The position numbers and the translations under genes were made by a program. A stretch of 64,000 bases of DNA. Origin: Cyclina sinensis (Eukaryota; Mollusca; Bivalvia; Venerida; Veneridae). The stretch lies in contig JAAONU010000019.1 in assembly GCA_012932295.1 (NCBI GenBank), forward strand, positions 23,135,908-23,199,907. Direction: 5' to 3'. Below, one piece after another: positions 24,084 to 35,324 of the stretch (position 1 is the stretch's first letter; each line of letters starts with the position of its first letter). The notes under the pieces are model-generated. The model was not told the DNA's origin. It saw only the letters and a list, made by a program, of their open reading frames with translations, and ran no database searches.

Positions 24084-24560
24084 AACTTAACGTTGGCTAT
24101 AACTTTGCCATTTCTAAACATTATCTTATCAAACTTTCAAATTGTATTGCTTATGACAACAGGGTCAGGTTGATGCCAAAATTTCTAGGTCAAGGTCACA
24201 TTTGACAGAGTTATGCCCCTTTTTATACATGGATTTTGTCATGTAAACTTAACGTTGGGAATAACTTTGCCATTTTTTAACATTTCAACATCAAACTTCC
24301 AAATTATATTGCTTACGACAACAGGGTCGTGATGATGCCAAAATGTATAGGTCAAGGTCACAATTGACAGAGTAATGCCCCTTTTTGTACTTAGATTTTG
24401 TCATGAAAACTTAACATTGGCTGTAACTATGCCATTTCTTAATGTTTCTTCATCAAACTTTCCAGTTGTAATGCTTACAATTGTATCACTTAAGACAACA
24501 CCATTTCTCAAGGGCAGATAACCCTCAAATTTTTTGCAATATTATGCCCCTTTTTCAAGT
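24084..24560. repeat. Three tandem units of about 161 bp
   Basis: 'aaacttaacgttgg' followed by 'ataactttgccatt' recurs near 24,085, 24,246 and 24,407. Each is followed by 'gacaacagggtc', 'aggtcaaggtcac' and 'tatgcccctttt'-type phrases. Confidence 0.8.
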
Positions 24561-24825
24561 TAAAATTTCTTGGTTAACCTTTTACTTTTATGTCCATATC
24601 TCAAAAAGTGTCAAGGATATTCCATTCAAACTTGGAATACTTGATCACCAGCAAGACCCCTGCAAAGATTGTTGGTACACATGTCCCTGGGGTCACAGTT
24701 AGCCCCACCCCCGGGGTCACTTGATTTTGCTTAAACTTAAATATAATATTAATATTTATTTTATTTTATTATTTATAATTTATTTAATATAATAAAAATA
24801 TTAACTGACATGGGATGGGTAAGTA

Positions 24826-25205
24826 CTCCCCCCCCACTGTCACCTCTGCATGGGAATCCGCCCCCCCGGGCCCATTTTTTTTTCTCTAATTTTAAAACAT
24901 ATGCAGTTCCCCCCCCCCCCCCCCTATCTCAACCCCCCCCCCCCCCCCAACCAGTCATCCCCCCCGGGGCCCAATTGTTTTGTTTTTTTAAATTTTAAAA
25001 CATATGCACTTTATTCCCCCCCCCCTACCTCAACCCTCCCCCCCCCCCATTTTTTTACCCACGACCCCCGCGCCTTTTTTTTTTTAAACATAGGTACTTT
25101 ACTCCCCCCCCTACCTCAAACCCCCCCACACACACACACACACCCGGGCCTATTTTTTTTTTTTTTTTTTAAATTTTAATACATAGGTACTTGACTCCCC
25201 ATCCA
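24826..25205. repeat. Polypyrimidine array of C runs and T runs, about four units
   Basis: Units of roughly 90-115 bp each contain a CCCGGGCC-like node, a long T run, 'aaattttaaaacatatgca' or a variant, a long C run, 'tacctcaa' and another C run. The minus strand therefore has many G runs able to form quadruplexes. ORFs here only encode polyproline and polyphenylalanine. Confidence 0.85.
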
Positions 25206-25762
25206 CCCTCAACCCCAGCAGGCTCTTGTTTACCTTTTTAGTTATTCTAACAGAGTACCCAAGGGCGACACAAGTGTTCCACTGAACACCCATCTAGTTT
25301 TTGAGATCGAGTCTGGTGCTTTCCAATTATATGCAGATGTATTTCGCACTGACCTTACAAATGGTAGACACAGAAATAAGTAGGGATTATCATTAAAGAG
25401 AATGTAGTTTGTTAGTTAATTATTGTATATAACCTGAGTGATATCTATAACATATATGACAGTACTTATTCCAAAGCCCGATGGCGTCCTGAAAAAAATG
25501 AAGATTTGCGCGAATAACCAACTGACTCACCTGATCAATCAAGTGAGACGGAGACTTTATTTTGTTGAGGTATCAACTTCATAATAATTTTCTCAAAACA
25601 GATTTATATATCTCTATAAACGTTACAGGCAGTAATCATTCTAAACTCTGAGTGACTAACTAACTTTTGTAAGGTTTTTGGAAATACGTAAGAATACCAG
25701 CTGAAACCTGATCAACCAACTGTGTCACAGAGAGGACTTTTTGATAATAAAGTCAAGGTCCC

Positions 25763-25851
25763 AGTGGAATTTCAACCCGCACCGAATGGCACCAACCGCC
25801 TAGCAATGCAAAGTATGAACGCCTTGGACCACTCGGCCATCGCAACAATCC
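25763..25851 (-). repeat. tRNA-derived SINE head (Leu/Ser-like)
   Basis: On the minus strand, 'gatggccgagtggtccaagg' is an A box of class II tRNAs and 'gcgggttgaaattcc' a decayed B box, with a long variable-arm-like spacer. It is not a functional tRNA because the B box and 3' end are altered. Confidence 0.65.
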
Positions 25852-25859
25852 CAACCCCA

Positions 25860-27715
25860 AAGTTGCGCAAATAACCGGGATAAAAGTTCACCTCACACCA
25901 CACCAATGACATCCGTTAAATGTATGACAACACTGGCTTTATGTACGGGGAGACTTTTTACAGTCGCCACACGGCACAAATAGCGCTGTTGTGAATTATG
26001 AATAATCAAGTTCCCAGTGGGAATCGAAGGTTTTTTTATATTATATATAATGTGACTCGTTTTTATAAACATTACTGGGGGTAATTATTTTAAAGTTTGA
26101 AAAATCCACTACCTTCTAGAATGTAGTTGGGGATTTGAATTAACAACTACCAACTGTGAAATACCGACTAGCTTGACAGTCATGGTAAACAGAAGACAGA
26201 ATGAAAGACAGTCTGAAGCAAACTTAGCATCTGAGGAATATTTTAGCTGGGCGGGTACTTTTTTCTAATGAACAACTAAAGGAAACTGCGTCTAAAATGT
26301 GTTAGTACCAGGGTACTTTAAACTTTAAAAAAAAACATATTAAAGCCGAATTATTCCAAATTTGTTAATCAGGTGAAAAATCTAAGTACACAAGTTCAAG
26401 GCACAGAGAATAGCTGACATCAAACAATGGAAACAAAAAATACCAAGTGCACCATTGTAATTTCCAGAGGAACACACGATACATAGAAAATGTTTTACAC
26501 AATTTCTTTGTTTTGTTCCACTGGACCAGTTTTTCAAAAGCCATTTTCATATGGGCACTTATTCGGTGAATGCCACTGTAAGAGATATATATTGAAAGAT
26601 GAACCATTTTACAAATGGCGTCCACGCAAAGGATAGCCGGGGCCAATCCGATTCATGACAGCGCCTCCTACAAGTGCTTTCTTTGCGTCTGGAAACGTTT
26701 ATATTGTAAACCATTCACCTTTACTTACCACACAAAAGTACATGTCAATTCTGTTTATTTAAATTGCTTTAGAAAAGACTTCTGTCTTGGAGAATAACCA
26801 ATTTAAGAAGTTTTATTGGCAGTACTCGGTATCAATGTCTCCAATAAAAACTAAAAGAAGACTATTTGAATATATTTTAAGACACGGCAAAATGGATACA
26901 AAAATGTCGAGCAGTAAAAGAAGACTACTCTGTAAGCTTGTGTTATAAAAAATCTATAGAACGCTTCTAAAAACTTCTGCAATTCCTCATAAACTTTTTG
27001 TAGGACATTCGTAATGATTCTAATTCTAAAAAATTAGCTGGGTAAGTGTTAAGCTGAAGTGTTATAAATACCTTGTGTTATCTCACATTAAAAGCCATTC
27101 AAGTGTCAATGTTCGAACTTAAATAGATCATCTGAATTTAACGTGAATAATGCTTACAATCCGGCAATTCATTTTCACATTCAGAAATGTTGGTGACAAA
27201 AAAAATCATTTTTATGCTTGAACAAATTCAGGAACAATAAATTTCGAGAAGAAAGCACCGTCTTGGGAAAATATAAGTGTAGTAGAAAATTAATCATGAA
27301 AACGTATATTGCAGGCAATAAAGAACCAAATTAAATTTAACTGAATGTGTTGTCAATTGACATAAAATGTTTCCGACACTAAAACTGCCACGTAATCCAT
27401 TTTCAAGTTTATAGCAATTTAATGATACAAAACTAGTTTGTGTATAGATGTAAGCTTACATGAGCTAGGCCATTTCTAGAAATGAATTGAGATACGCCCG
27501 TTTTGATCTATATTTCTGCTCGAATTCATTTACCGTCGGTACGGGTTGCCCCAATGACAGGCGTTCCCAAAATGGTTTAGTTATTTTAAGTTTTGGGGAA
27601 TAGTGCAAGAGAAAAATGCATCCCATTCCAGAGACTCCTGTTTTTTTCCATGTTTTCCATGTCGTATAGAAACGATGAAAGATAGTAGTTTAAAGTCTCA
27701 TTCAGTGAGTACTGT
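25860..27715. other. Non-coding stretch
   Basis: No gene is recognised. There are partial repeats near 25.9-26.05 kb ('caagttcccagtgggaat', related to the SINE just upstream), and otherwise AT-rich sequence with chance ORFs. Confidence 0.4.
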
Positions 27716-27720
27716 TAGTG

Positions 27721-27790
27721 AGGCAGCGAGGGATCGAACTCGCGGCCTGTGGATTACAAGTCCTGTGTGTTACCACTGGACCACCTCTAC
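27721..27790 (-). repeat. tRNA-like SINE head (possible UGU anticodon)
   Basis: On the minus strand there is an A box 'tggtccagtggtaac', a loop-like 'cttgtaa' and a B box 'gagttcgatccc'. The acceptor arms nearly pair (GTAGAGG with GCCTCAC, one base short). The anticodon stem has mismatches, so I favour a SINE over a true tRNA-Thr gene. Confidence 0.55.
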
Positions 27791-30039
27791 CCACATACAT
27801 CTCACCGGCTAGGTAAATACTGAGCCTTTTAAAATAGCGTGATTTCTAAACCATTTTATGGGGAGTTTCAGTTCTTTGAAAGTATGAATGTATGCAACAT
27901 TAGTTGAGTTATTAAAAATATACAAGACGGTCGATGATTCCTGGCCTGAGAACCATAGTAGATATTATTCGATTCTTCCTTGATGTAACTTCAAAAAACC
28001 TAGAACTATCATTGAATGGAACGATACCCTCGAAATACCGCCTTGTCAGAGGAAAAATGGAAATACAGCACGTGTCAAGCACATCTACACCCATAGGTGA
28101 TCTTGCAAACCAAATTTCAAATGACAGTCCTAGAGACGTTGAAGTTGTTCAGATCACATGATCTTCTAGGACAGGCCGCAAAACAACAGAGCGTGCATTG
28201 GCGAACATGAAAAATATGTCAAAAAGATCTACACTTATTTGTGAACATGCACACCAATATTCCTCTCGATTAGAATTGGCCCAGTGGTTTAGCTGTCGTT
28301 TGAAGGAAAATGTTTACCCATCCTTACAGCTCACCCTTGAGCACTTTCTGCTCAGTTGAGCTTAAATACGCCGTATTGGAAGAACAGTGAAAATGCAGAC
28401 CATGAACAGACAGCACGTATTGTCTGTTACAGAAGACTAATGATTGTCGTAGTTTTAATGAACTAGGTGACCTTTCCAGCTACAACTGAAGACAGACTTA
28501 AAGCACCCCTGAATGGATCTAGTCCTGTAGGAATATGAATATCACTCCAGTAAGTTGTAGTAAAAAAATCATCTCAAGGGTCAGAGAAACTGCCAACTTT
28601 CACAAGTAAATAATTATGGTCCTAAGTAAATAATCACAGTCATAATAGGCCTCGAACATAAGCCTTTCAACTGGTTCTGTTAATAAAGGCAAGCAATCTT
28701 AATCACTAGACCACTGAAACAAGTCAAGGGACTGGCAAGGTATCTGTCAGACATCAAAGAAATGTTACACACTAATTAAACATTTCAGCCATTTGTTTTA
28801 AGTACAGGTTCAAATAACAAATCACATCAATTATCATTCGATGAAATTTCATTTTATTTTTGAAAACTTTTACTCAATCACTCCATGGCATAATATCTGA
28901 AGTACTTGAAGTACAGTTAAAATTAAGACTTTATCCTAAACAACAGCCAATCACACACATTAATGTTAAAACAGTTTACAGTGTATTTTAAACACAGTGA
29001 ACACATTATTTCCAGTCTACCAAAATGTTAAAGCACAATTTATTTCACAGAATAAAAATGGAAACAAAAAATATCCTGATTTTATTTACAATTTGAAGTC
29101 TTTTCAACAGAATAAAATAAATAAAAAACAAAAATTTAAAGACATTTTTCAAATTATTTACAAATTCAAATGAAAATATTGAAATGTAGGCAACAGATTC
29201 AAATCTTAATGACAGGTAATTTCAAGGAAAGTTCTCATTTTAAAATAACAATAAAAAGAAATAATCAACAAGATTTTCCATTCAAACCATAGCTATTCAA
29301 CTAGCTAAAACCATTTCTATACATCAATTTTGTATGACTTATGTATGATCTTCTTGCTATGAAACCAGTTCATTTCAAAAGGGCAAATAAAAATATCGAG
29401 AGACAACCTTTACCAGGCGTCTTACTTAAAATACAGGTCCGGCATGAAAAAGTACTTTTAACGAGTTTAATGGAAATGAAAATCTGGATTTTCTAGTGCA
29501 ATTCTCATTCATGTAAACACAAAATATTCAAGCTTATGTAGACAGTAACTATTAACATTAACTAATAATCCAAAACAGAAAATCAGTAAACTGAATGATA
29601 TCCTTAAATGTCAAAGGGCATGTAACTCTGCACAAGCCTTAACCAAGCCACACGAAATATATTATTACCAAAAGTTATGTTTAAGAGCAATTAGAAATGT
29701 CTAGTTTCCATACATTTTATGTATTAAAAACTAAAACATAAATAGTTGTAACCTTCACACCTTACGAGTATGGTAAATTCTACACCACGGGATGGGATAA
29801 CCAAAAGCTCTGTGTATATGATCTCTACTTTATACATTACACAACAAAGCTGTACATAAAACATCAATATTAATGATCACATAGTCTTTGTATTACTTCT
29901 AAACACTTCAAACATGAGCTTAAGTAAATATACAGACACATTCCAATAAAAATATGTCACTTGAAAATAATGCTATACTAATTCACTGCAACTGTCTTTA
30001 TCAACTTACAAACTATGGTAACAATGTACATATCTTATT

Positions 30040-30255
30040 TTAACCCTTACCATACTTAAATATCTAAAATGGACTTGTCCATCTTTCAATTTGGACAGAT
30101 CCATTAATTATTTAAGGAGGTGCTTATTGAAAATTAATTGACTGAATGACTAATAGTGCCAACTCTGATCAGACTGCATGAATGTGCTGGCTGATCTTGG
30201 TCTGCACTGGTTGCAAAGGCAGAGACACTTGCCTTCTACAGGGTAAGGGTTTAAC
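30040..30255 (+). repeat. Dispersed SINE-like repeat, copy 1
   Basis: Contains 'aaaatggacttgtccat', 'ttaaggaggtgcttattgaa' and 'gatcttggtctgcactggtt' in that order. The same order is found at 32.0 and 54.6 kb, and reversed at 58.9 kb. Confidence 0.7.
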
Positions 30256-30811
30256 AAATACGGCTTGACTAAACTCATTCTACATAATTAAACGTGTTCC
30301 TGTCACTCAATTTGATTATCACAACTCTCATTCATTTAGTACATACAGGTAAGCAGTCAGCAGCCAGTATTCCCTGATACAAGAAATTACACAGCTGTTA
30401 CAATTTTCTCAAACTGAAATGTTAGTGCAAAAGAACCTAGTCTGAAATGAAACATTCAAATGCCCTACCATACACACAAAATAAATAAGTCATTTTTATC
30501 ATTACATTTCATCCATAAAAATAAATTTGAAAAAAAAACTGACAAAATATCTTAACATGTAAAAAAAATCCCCACCATAACCTGATTCACATAAAAACAC
30601 GGTTAGAAAAAAATCAGACAAACTTGCTATCCAAGACACAAAGCAAGACTGCATTATTTCAGTGAAGTATGCTGCATGTGGGTAAACCGTGTAGCAAGAC
30701 CATTTTGCCCCAAGTCTGTAATAAGGTCATCAGAAAGAATAATCATCAATGCTGATAATTAGAACATTTGTTTTGATGAAATACTGTTTAACAGATATTA
30801 GTGGATGAAAT

Positions 30812-30886
30812 TATATTTTGTCCAATGGCATTGCAGTATATTTTGTCCAATGGCATTGCAGTATATTTTGTCCAATGGCATTGCAG
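30812..30886. repeat. 25-bp unit repeated three times exactly
   Basis: Unit 'tatattttgtccaatggcat' + 'tgcag', three identical copies. Confidence 0.95.
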
Positions 30887-32029
30887 TATATTTCAAATTT
30901 TGAGACTGTTTATATTGGTTCATCAGTATCATCTTGCACAGTTACTGATCAGTTTTAGTCAGTACACAAACTATAATTTCAACCACTAAGCTGGTTAGTG
31001 TATACAAGTATGCATTACTAAATTAAACTGGCTGTGTTGTTGTACCGCACCAAATTATTTCATTAATACATACTAATTGATGGATCCCTGACCCCCTACA
31101 TTTGCATGATTTAACAAAGTTTCACCACTATCAAGTATAAATCAAGTGAGCAGATAGTTATGTTTGTGGGTAAAACCTATTGTTATAAGATTTAAGAGTC
31201 ATGCTGAGTCATGCTGTGGATCCATGAATTAACACTAACCTATATATGTACTTTAATACACAAATTCAGATCTCAAACATTTACTGGCCTTTTACCTTAA
31301 CAGCAGGGACTTTTTAATGAAAGATGATTGATTTTACTGTATAGTTCATGAATCTGTTTTTAATCTTTAAAATGTTGAAATACAATGCTAAAATCTCATC
31401 TACACTGAAATCTTCGATGGCAGTTCAAGTTTCAAGCAACAAAATAAAGGCAAACTAAGTTAAATTACAGTGAAATGAAACCAAAAGACAGTTTCTTCAC
31501 CACAGTTGGTCCAGACTCAGATGAAGAACTTGAAGAAAAAACCCAACAAAAATGTGGCAGTTACTTAGATACAACTGATCAAAATTCACAAGATTAGCAC
31601 ACTACAAATGGATGGCCTATATATTAAAGGTCACAGGTTATTTTTAGCAACAAGCGTTAATTTACACTAAATGACAAAATCTGACTGGAATACAGCTGTG
31701 TCTAGCATGCATCTTTTATGTTGGTGTAATCTGTAACCAGGTACAATTATTTTCAATTGTTTGAATACAACAAATTTCTTTTCTCTATTTCTAGCAAAAC
31801 AGACGAAATGGCATGCATAATTGACTTCTATCCCAGTTTCTAAGCTTAAAACTAGCTGCTATTCCAATCCAAAACTTATTTGTCTAGCCTCTAAAGACAT
31901 TTTCTTTATTTTGTTTTAAATCAGAGACTACAGTTTACATGAGCAAAAGAGAATCCTATAATAAACTTCTAAAAACAAGTTTTGCAGCATTCTCCCTTCT
32001 GTTTACATACTGAAACAATTTATCCTTTG

Positions 32030-32195
32030 CTTCCCCTAAATTTCTAAAATGGACTAGTCCATTATATGATATGGACAGTACCATTAACCAATGGAAGGGT
32101 AACAACTGAAATATAGTGTGTGAACACTGCAGGCCATGATCAGAGTGCATGGATCTTCAAACTGGTCATGCTCTGCACTGGTCACAAAAAACAGA
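32030..32195 (+). repeat. Dispersed SINE-like repeat, copy 2
   Basis: Contains 'aaaatggactagtccatta', 'atggacagtaccattaa' and 'gtcatgctctgcactggtca', matching the family at 30.1 kb. Confidence 0.65.
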
Positions 32196-34837
32196 AATCA
32201 TTATAAACAAGAGTTGTTTACATTTAAAGTAATTAATAATACACACACACACAACACATACACTCATTTCATATTCATACTTTGAGACAATACATATATG
32301 CTTAAACAAATCTATGTCCATAAAACATGATTTATTTTAAAAAATTCTACTCATATCTAAATCGCAGACTTAAAAATCTTTACTGGTATACCTTTTCTTC
32401 ATACAATAAGGAATCATTCTTCATTAGCAAGCTATGAAAAAAGTCTTATAACATACTGGCTATAAGTTGTCAACTATTTGTATTGTGCTAGATATGATGT
32501 CTACAAAAACTGGTTAAAAAGAAGATTAAACCAAGGTACATCTCATGCCATTATGAATATAAATTTTGTATAAACACTTGTATTATACAAATAAAAAAAC
32601 TGATTAACAACTTATTTTTAAACTATTTTCTATTTGCTTAAAATTAAACATACATGAAATCTTTGAACTTATATTCTATGTACCTGCTGCAAATATCAAT
32701 TCAAAGTTGTTGTTTTTTAAAGCAAATTACTTAAAGTATATATGCTTTAATGTTGGAATATATCTAATCTTTAAGGCATATATACCAGTAAATATTTTCA
32801 AGTCATAAAAAATCACAGTTCTGAATGATTTGTACAATACAAACAGTGCTCCCGAGTTCTCTCCCCTGTCTGTAGGTTTCTGACATTTGTTCCATCTACA
32901 TGGCATAATTAATGTATTCTCTTAAACTGATAGGACTTAGGTTCCAATTTTTTCTTTCCATGCTTAAGCCAGTATTATTTTGCCTACTACACACAAATTG
33001 ATTTATGGAATGCCATTCGTCAATTTATCATACACTTAAACCTGTGTTACTTTTAACCATTGCAATGTACAGACAGTTTAAGGTCAATGAAATGTTAGCC
33101 TACAGACACCAGAGGAAACTGTTGAGGTATAACTATATTGCATGATAAAAATACATGCACAAGACTTGGGCTGTTAGACATTTAAAACAATTATGCAATA
33201 TTTCAAAGGTGTATAACATACATGCCAGTCACATATGGAATGATAACTTACTTGATTTTTTTTTCTCTTGTGAGAAAAAAGTCCCTGATTTAGAATTATA
33301 CAACCATCTGATACAAAAAACAAAACTTACAAGTTCTCTTAGTTTTCTACTCACACTTCTTCAGTCAAAGGGGCTTAACTCTTCTCATATAAACATACAG
33401 CTTCATTTCTTGTTATACCTCAGAAGCACTCAATGATTTATCACATGCATATCTGAATTTATTATTTTACAGGAAAATTATGCAACACGAAACCTTTGTA
33501 AAAATCAACACATGACATATTCATACATATCACCTAGTATACTATATAACATTACAGGGACATTCTCTATATTAGATGATATATTTTACATCTATTTTAT
33601 AGCCTTATTCACTATAAAATGAAGAATAATTCGCAATATAAAGAAGAAATGTTCGAAAATATCTTCTTTAGGCTTTAAGACACACAGAAAGTTGTCCATC
33701 TGGAATAAATGGCTATCCACCCAAAAATTAAACAACTTTTGATATAAAGACTAATATTAATGCATACAGTTCATCTATTGCACTAGAATTGTTCACCTAC
33801 CTTGACATCGGGTTATAACTCATTTAATATCATTCACTTTTATATGATTTGAAAGAAAACAGAATTCTTTTAATTTCACAGTATGCCACTTTAATCAACT
33901 GTTATGCCATTGTTAAACCTATGTGTGCTCAATTTCTCATTCAAAAGGAAGGTGGAAACCATTTAATTCAAATATACATGTATCATACATTCAGTATTTC
34001 TCATAACAATGACCTTATTATGCATGCAAATTTCAATATTATGTATTCTTAAACTGACACCACCTTTACCAGGATGTAACTGTTATAATATCCATACCCT
34101 AGAACTGAAAACTCAGATTTGACAGAGTACACTAGCTGAAAGATAAACTGTACATAAGTTTACATCACTTCAGTCTTACAAGCCCAAGTCAAGTGCAATC
34201 ATTAATTAAAATCTAATTAAAACATAATTGTATTACGCTAAATATATCAGAAATACTCTGACCTTCACATTGGAAATGAAATATTTTACTCTATATCGAG
34301 GGCACAGTACAAAACTATAGTAACTTCATGTAAAGTAAGGAGATGCAATATTTCTGCTCTGAGCCCTTGGTATGCTCTCATCAAGATTGACTCTACTAAA
34401 AAATTGTTTCATCAAACATTCACATAAAGAATAACTACAAAATATATATAAATCTTTTTTTCATCCATTTCTGGTTAAGATATCATTTTTACTGTTTTCT
34501 TGCTAATTCTATTCTTCTATCAATTTTCAAAATTTTTCAGAATTTCAGAAATAACTACACAAAAATATTCAAGATAATTTAATAAAAGTGCAATTCCAAA
34601 GTGGGCCAAACAAATGCCGTTGCATTTTAAAGGTTGTTTAACAATAACACCTGTTACAGCTACCAAGTAACTTCAATCTGTTTGACTTTAAATGTACCTA
34701 TCTCGTCTACTTCTTCCTTGTGAACTCCACAGTACTACTGGTACTGACTAAAACTGTCTCAAGGTTATCTTGACAAAATTTATCCTATTACTGGGGTATC
34801 TAACTATTCAACATATACCCTGACCTCCCTTTAATCT

Positions 34838-34905
34838 AGACATGGACTTGTCTATTTTAAAACTGAGAAAGACCCATGTGGTAATTAAAACTTTGACCTG
34901 TACAG
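34838..34905 (+). repeat. Fragment of the dispersed SINE-like repeat
   Basis: Only the 'acatggacttgtctatttt' end and the following 'gagaaagacccat' part are kept. Confidence 0.4.
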
Positions 34906-35137
34906 CAAATAATTATAAAATATCAATTTCAGACGATGTCGTTGAATGCAAACTGGCTCCAAAGTTTTGACGATAATACTGACTTTTACCCTTAAAGTTG
35001 TGTTTTTCCTCTTATGGTGGGCTAATCAAAAAATTCAAAACAAAGGTAAAAGGTCAGGTACACATACTTCTGTCAAGATAACCCCAAGACTTAAGGTGAA
35101 GAACCTAGTTTTTAATAAAAGCAAAAGCTAAGACTGT

Positions 35138-35324
35138 CTATAGTATATGCTTGGGTCGCTGATTAATAGGCATTGCCGACTGTTTGTGGGATTTGGTGTT
35201 AATGGCCGACGGCTGTGAACGCTTTGGAAGACAAGCAGACGATGACGTATCCATTGCTTCATAACCACCTTCAGCGCCTCCGTTTGATGCCCCTGGCATG
35301 TCGTAATCAACCATTGGGCTGTGA
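35138..35324 (-). CDS. INPP5K: Phosphatase gene, putative terminal exon (frame unresolved)
   Basis: The acceptor is 'tgtattttcag' just before 35,324. Exon 10 ends in phase 0, and in that frame this exon reads SQPNG and stops at 35,309-35,307. A second frame is open to TAG at 35,140-35,138 and looks like a real disordered tail (PMVDYDMPGASNGGAEGGYE, then PKRSQPSAINTKSHKQ), but needs an upstream exon ending in phase 2. Either a short exon between 35,745 and 35,335 was missed, or the tail frame is chance. Confidence 0.45.

Larger units (their letters stand above)
23993..25274. mobile_element. Bivalve-type repeat block ending in CTTGTGTCGCCCTT inverted repeats
   Basis: CTTGTGTCGCCCTT at 23,993-24,006 is mirrored by aagggcgacacaag at 25,261-25,274. 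Between them lie a GTCCGTCG run, three units of about 161 bp and a long C/T-rich array. No ORF is credible. The limits are those of the inverted repeat; no target duplication was identified. Confidence 0.5.
28850..35120 (-). other. Unassigned AT-rich stretch; possible long 3' UTR of the phosphatase gene
   Basis: About 6 kb has no recognisable coding exon and fewer large repeats than neighbouring stretches. It lies directly downstream of the phosphatase stop on the minus strand, and minus-strand AATAAA-type signals (TTTATT on the plus strand) occur near 28.85 and 29.08 kb. A long 3' UTR is possible but unproven. It contains two or three SINE-like copies and one 25-bp triplicate. Confidence 0.3.

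Noticed and set aside
24084..24560. Regularly spaced repeats as a CRISPR-like array
   Set aside because: Units are about 161 bp, diverged throughout and contiguous, with no short identical repeat separated by unique spacers, in an animal genome.
24810..25179. Proline- and phenylalanine-rich ORFs
   Set aside because: They come from C runs and T runs of a simple-sequence array.
27721..27790. Functional tRNA-Thr gene
   Set aside because: A and B boxes are good, but the anticodon stem has mismatches and the acceptor stem is one base short; SINE origin is more likely. The other tRNA-like sites are even less complete.
27934..28161. 75-codon plus-strand ORF as a gene
   Set aside because: The composition is fairly protein-like, but no family, partner exon or splice context was found, and the opposite strand is open too.
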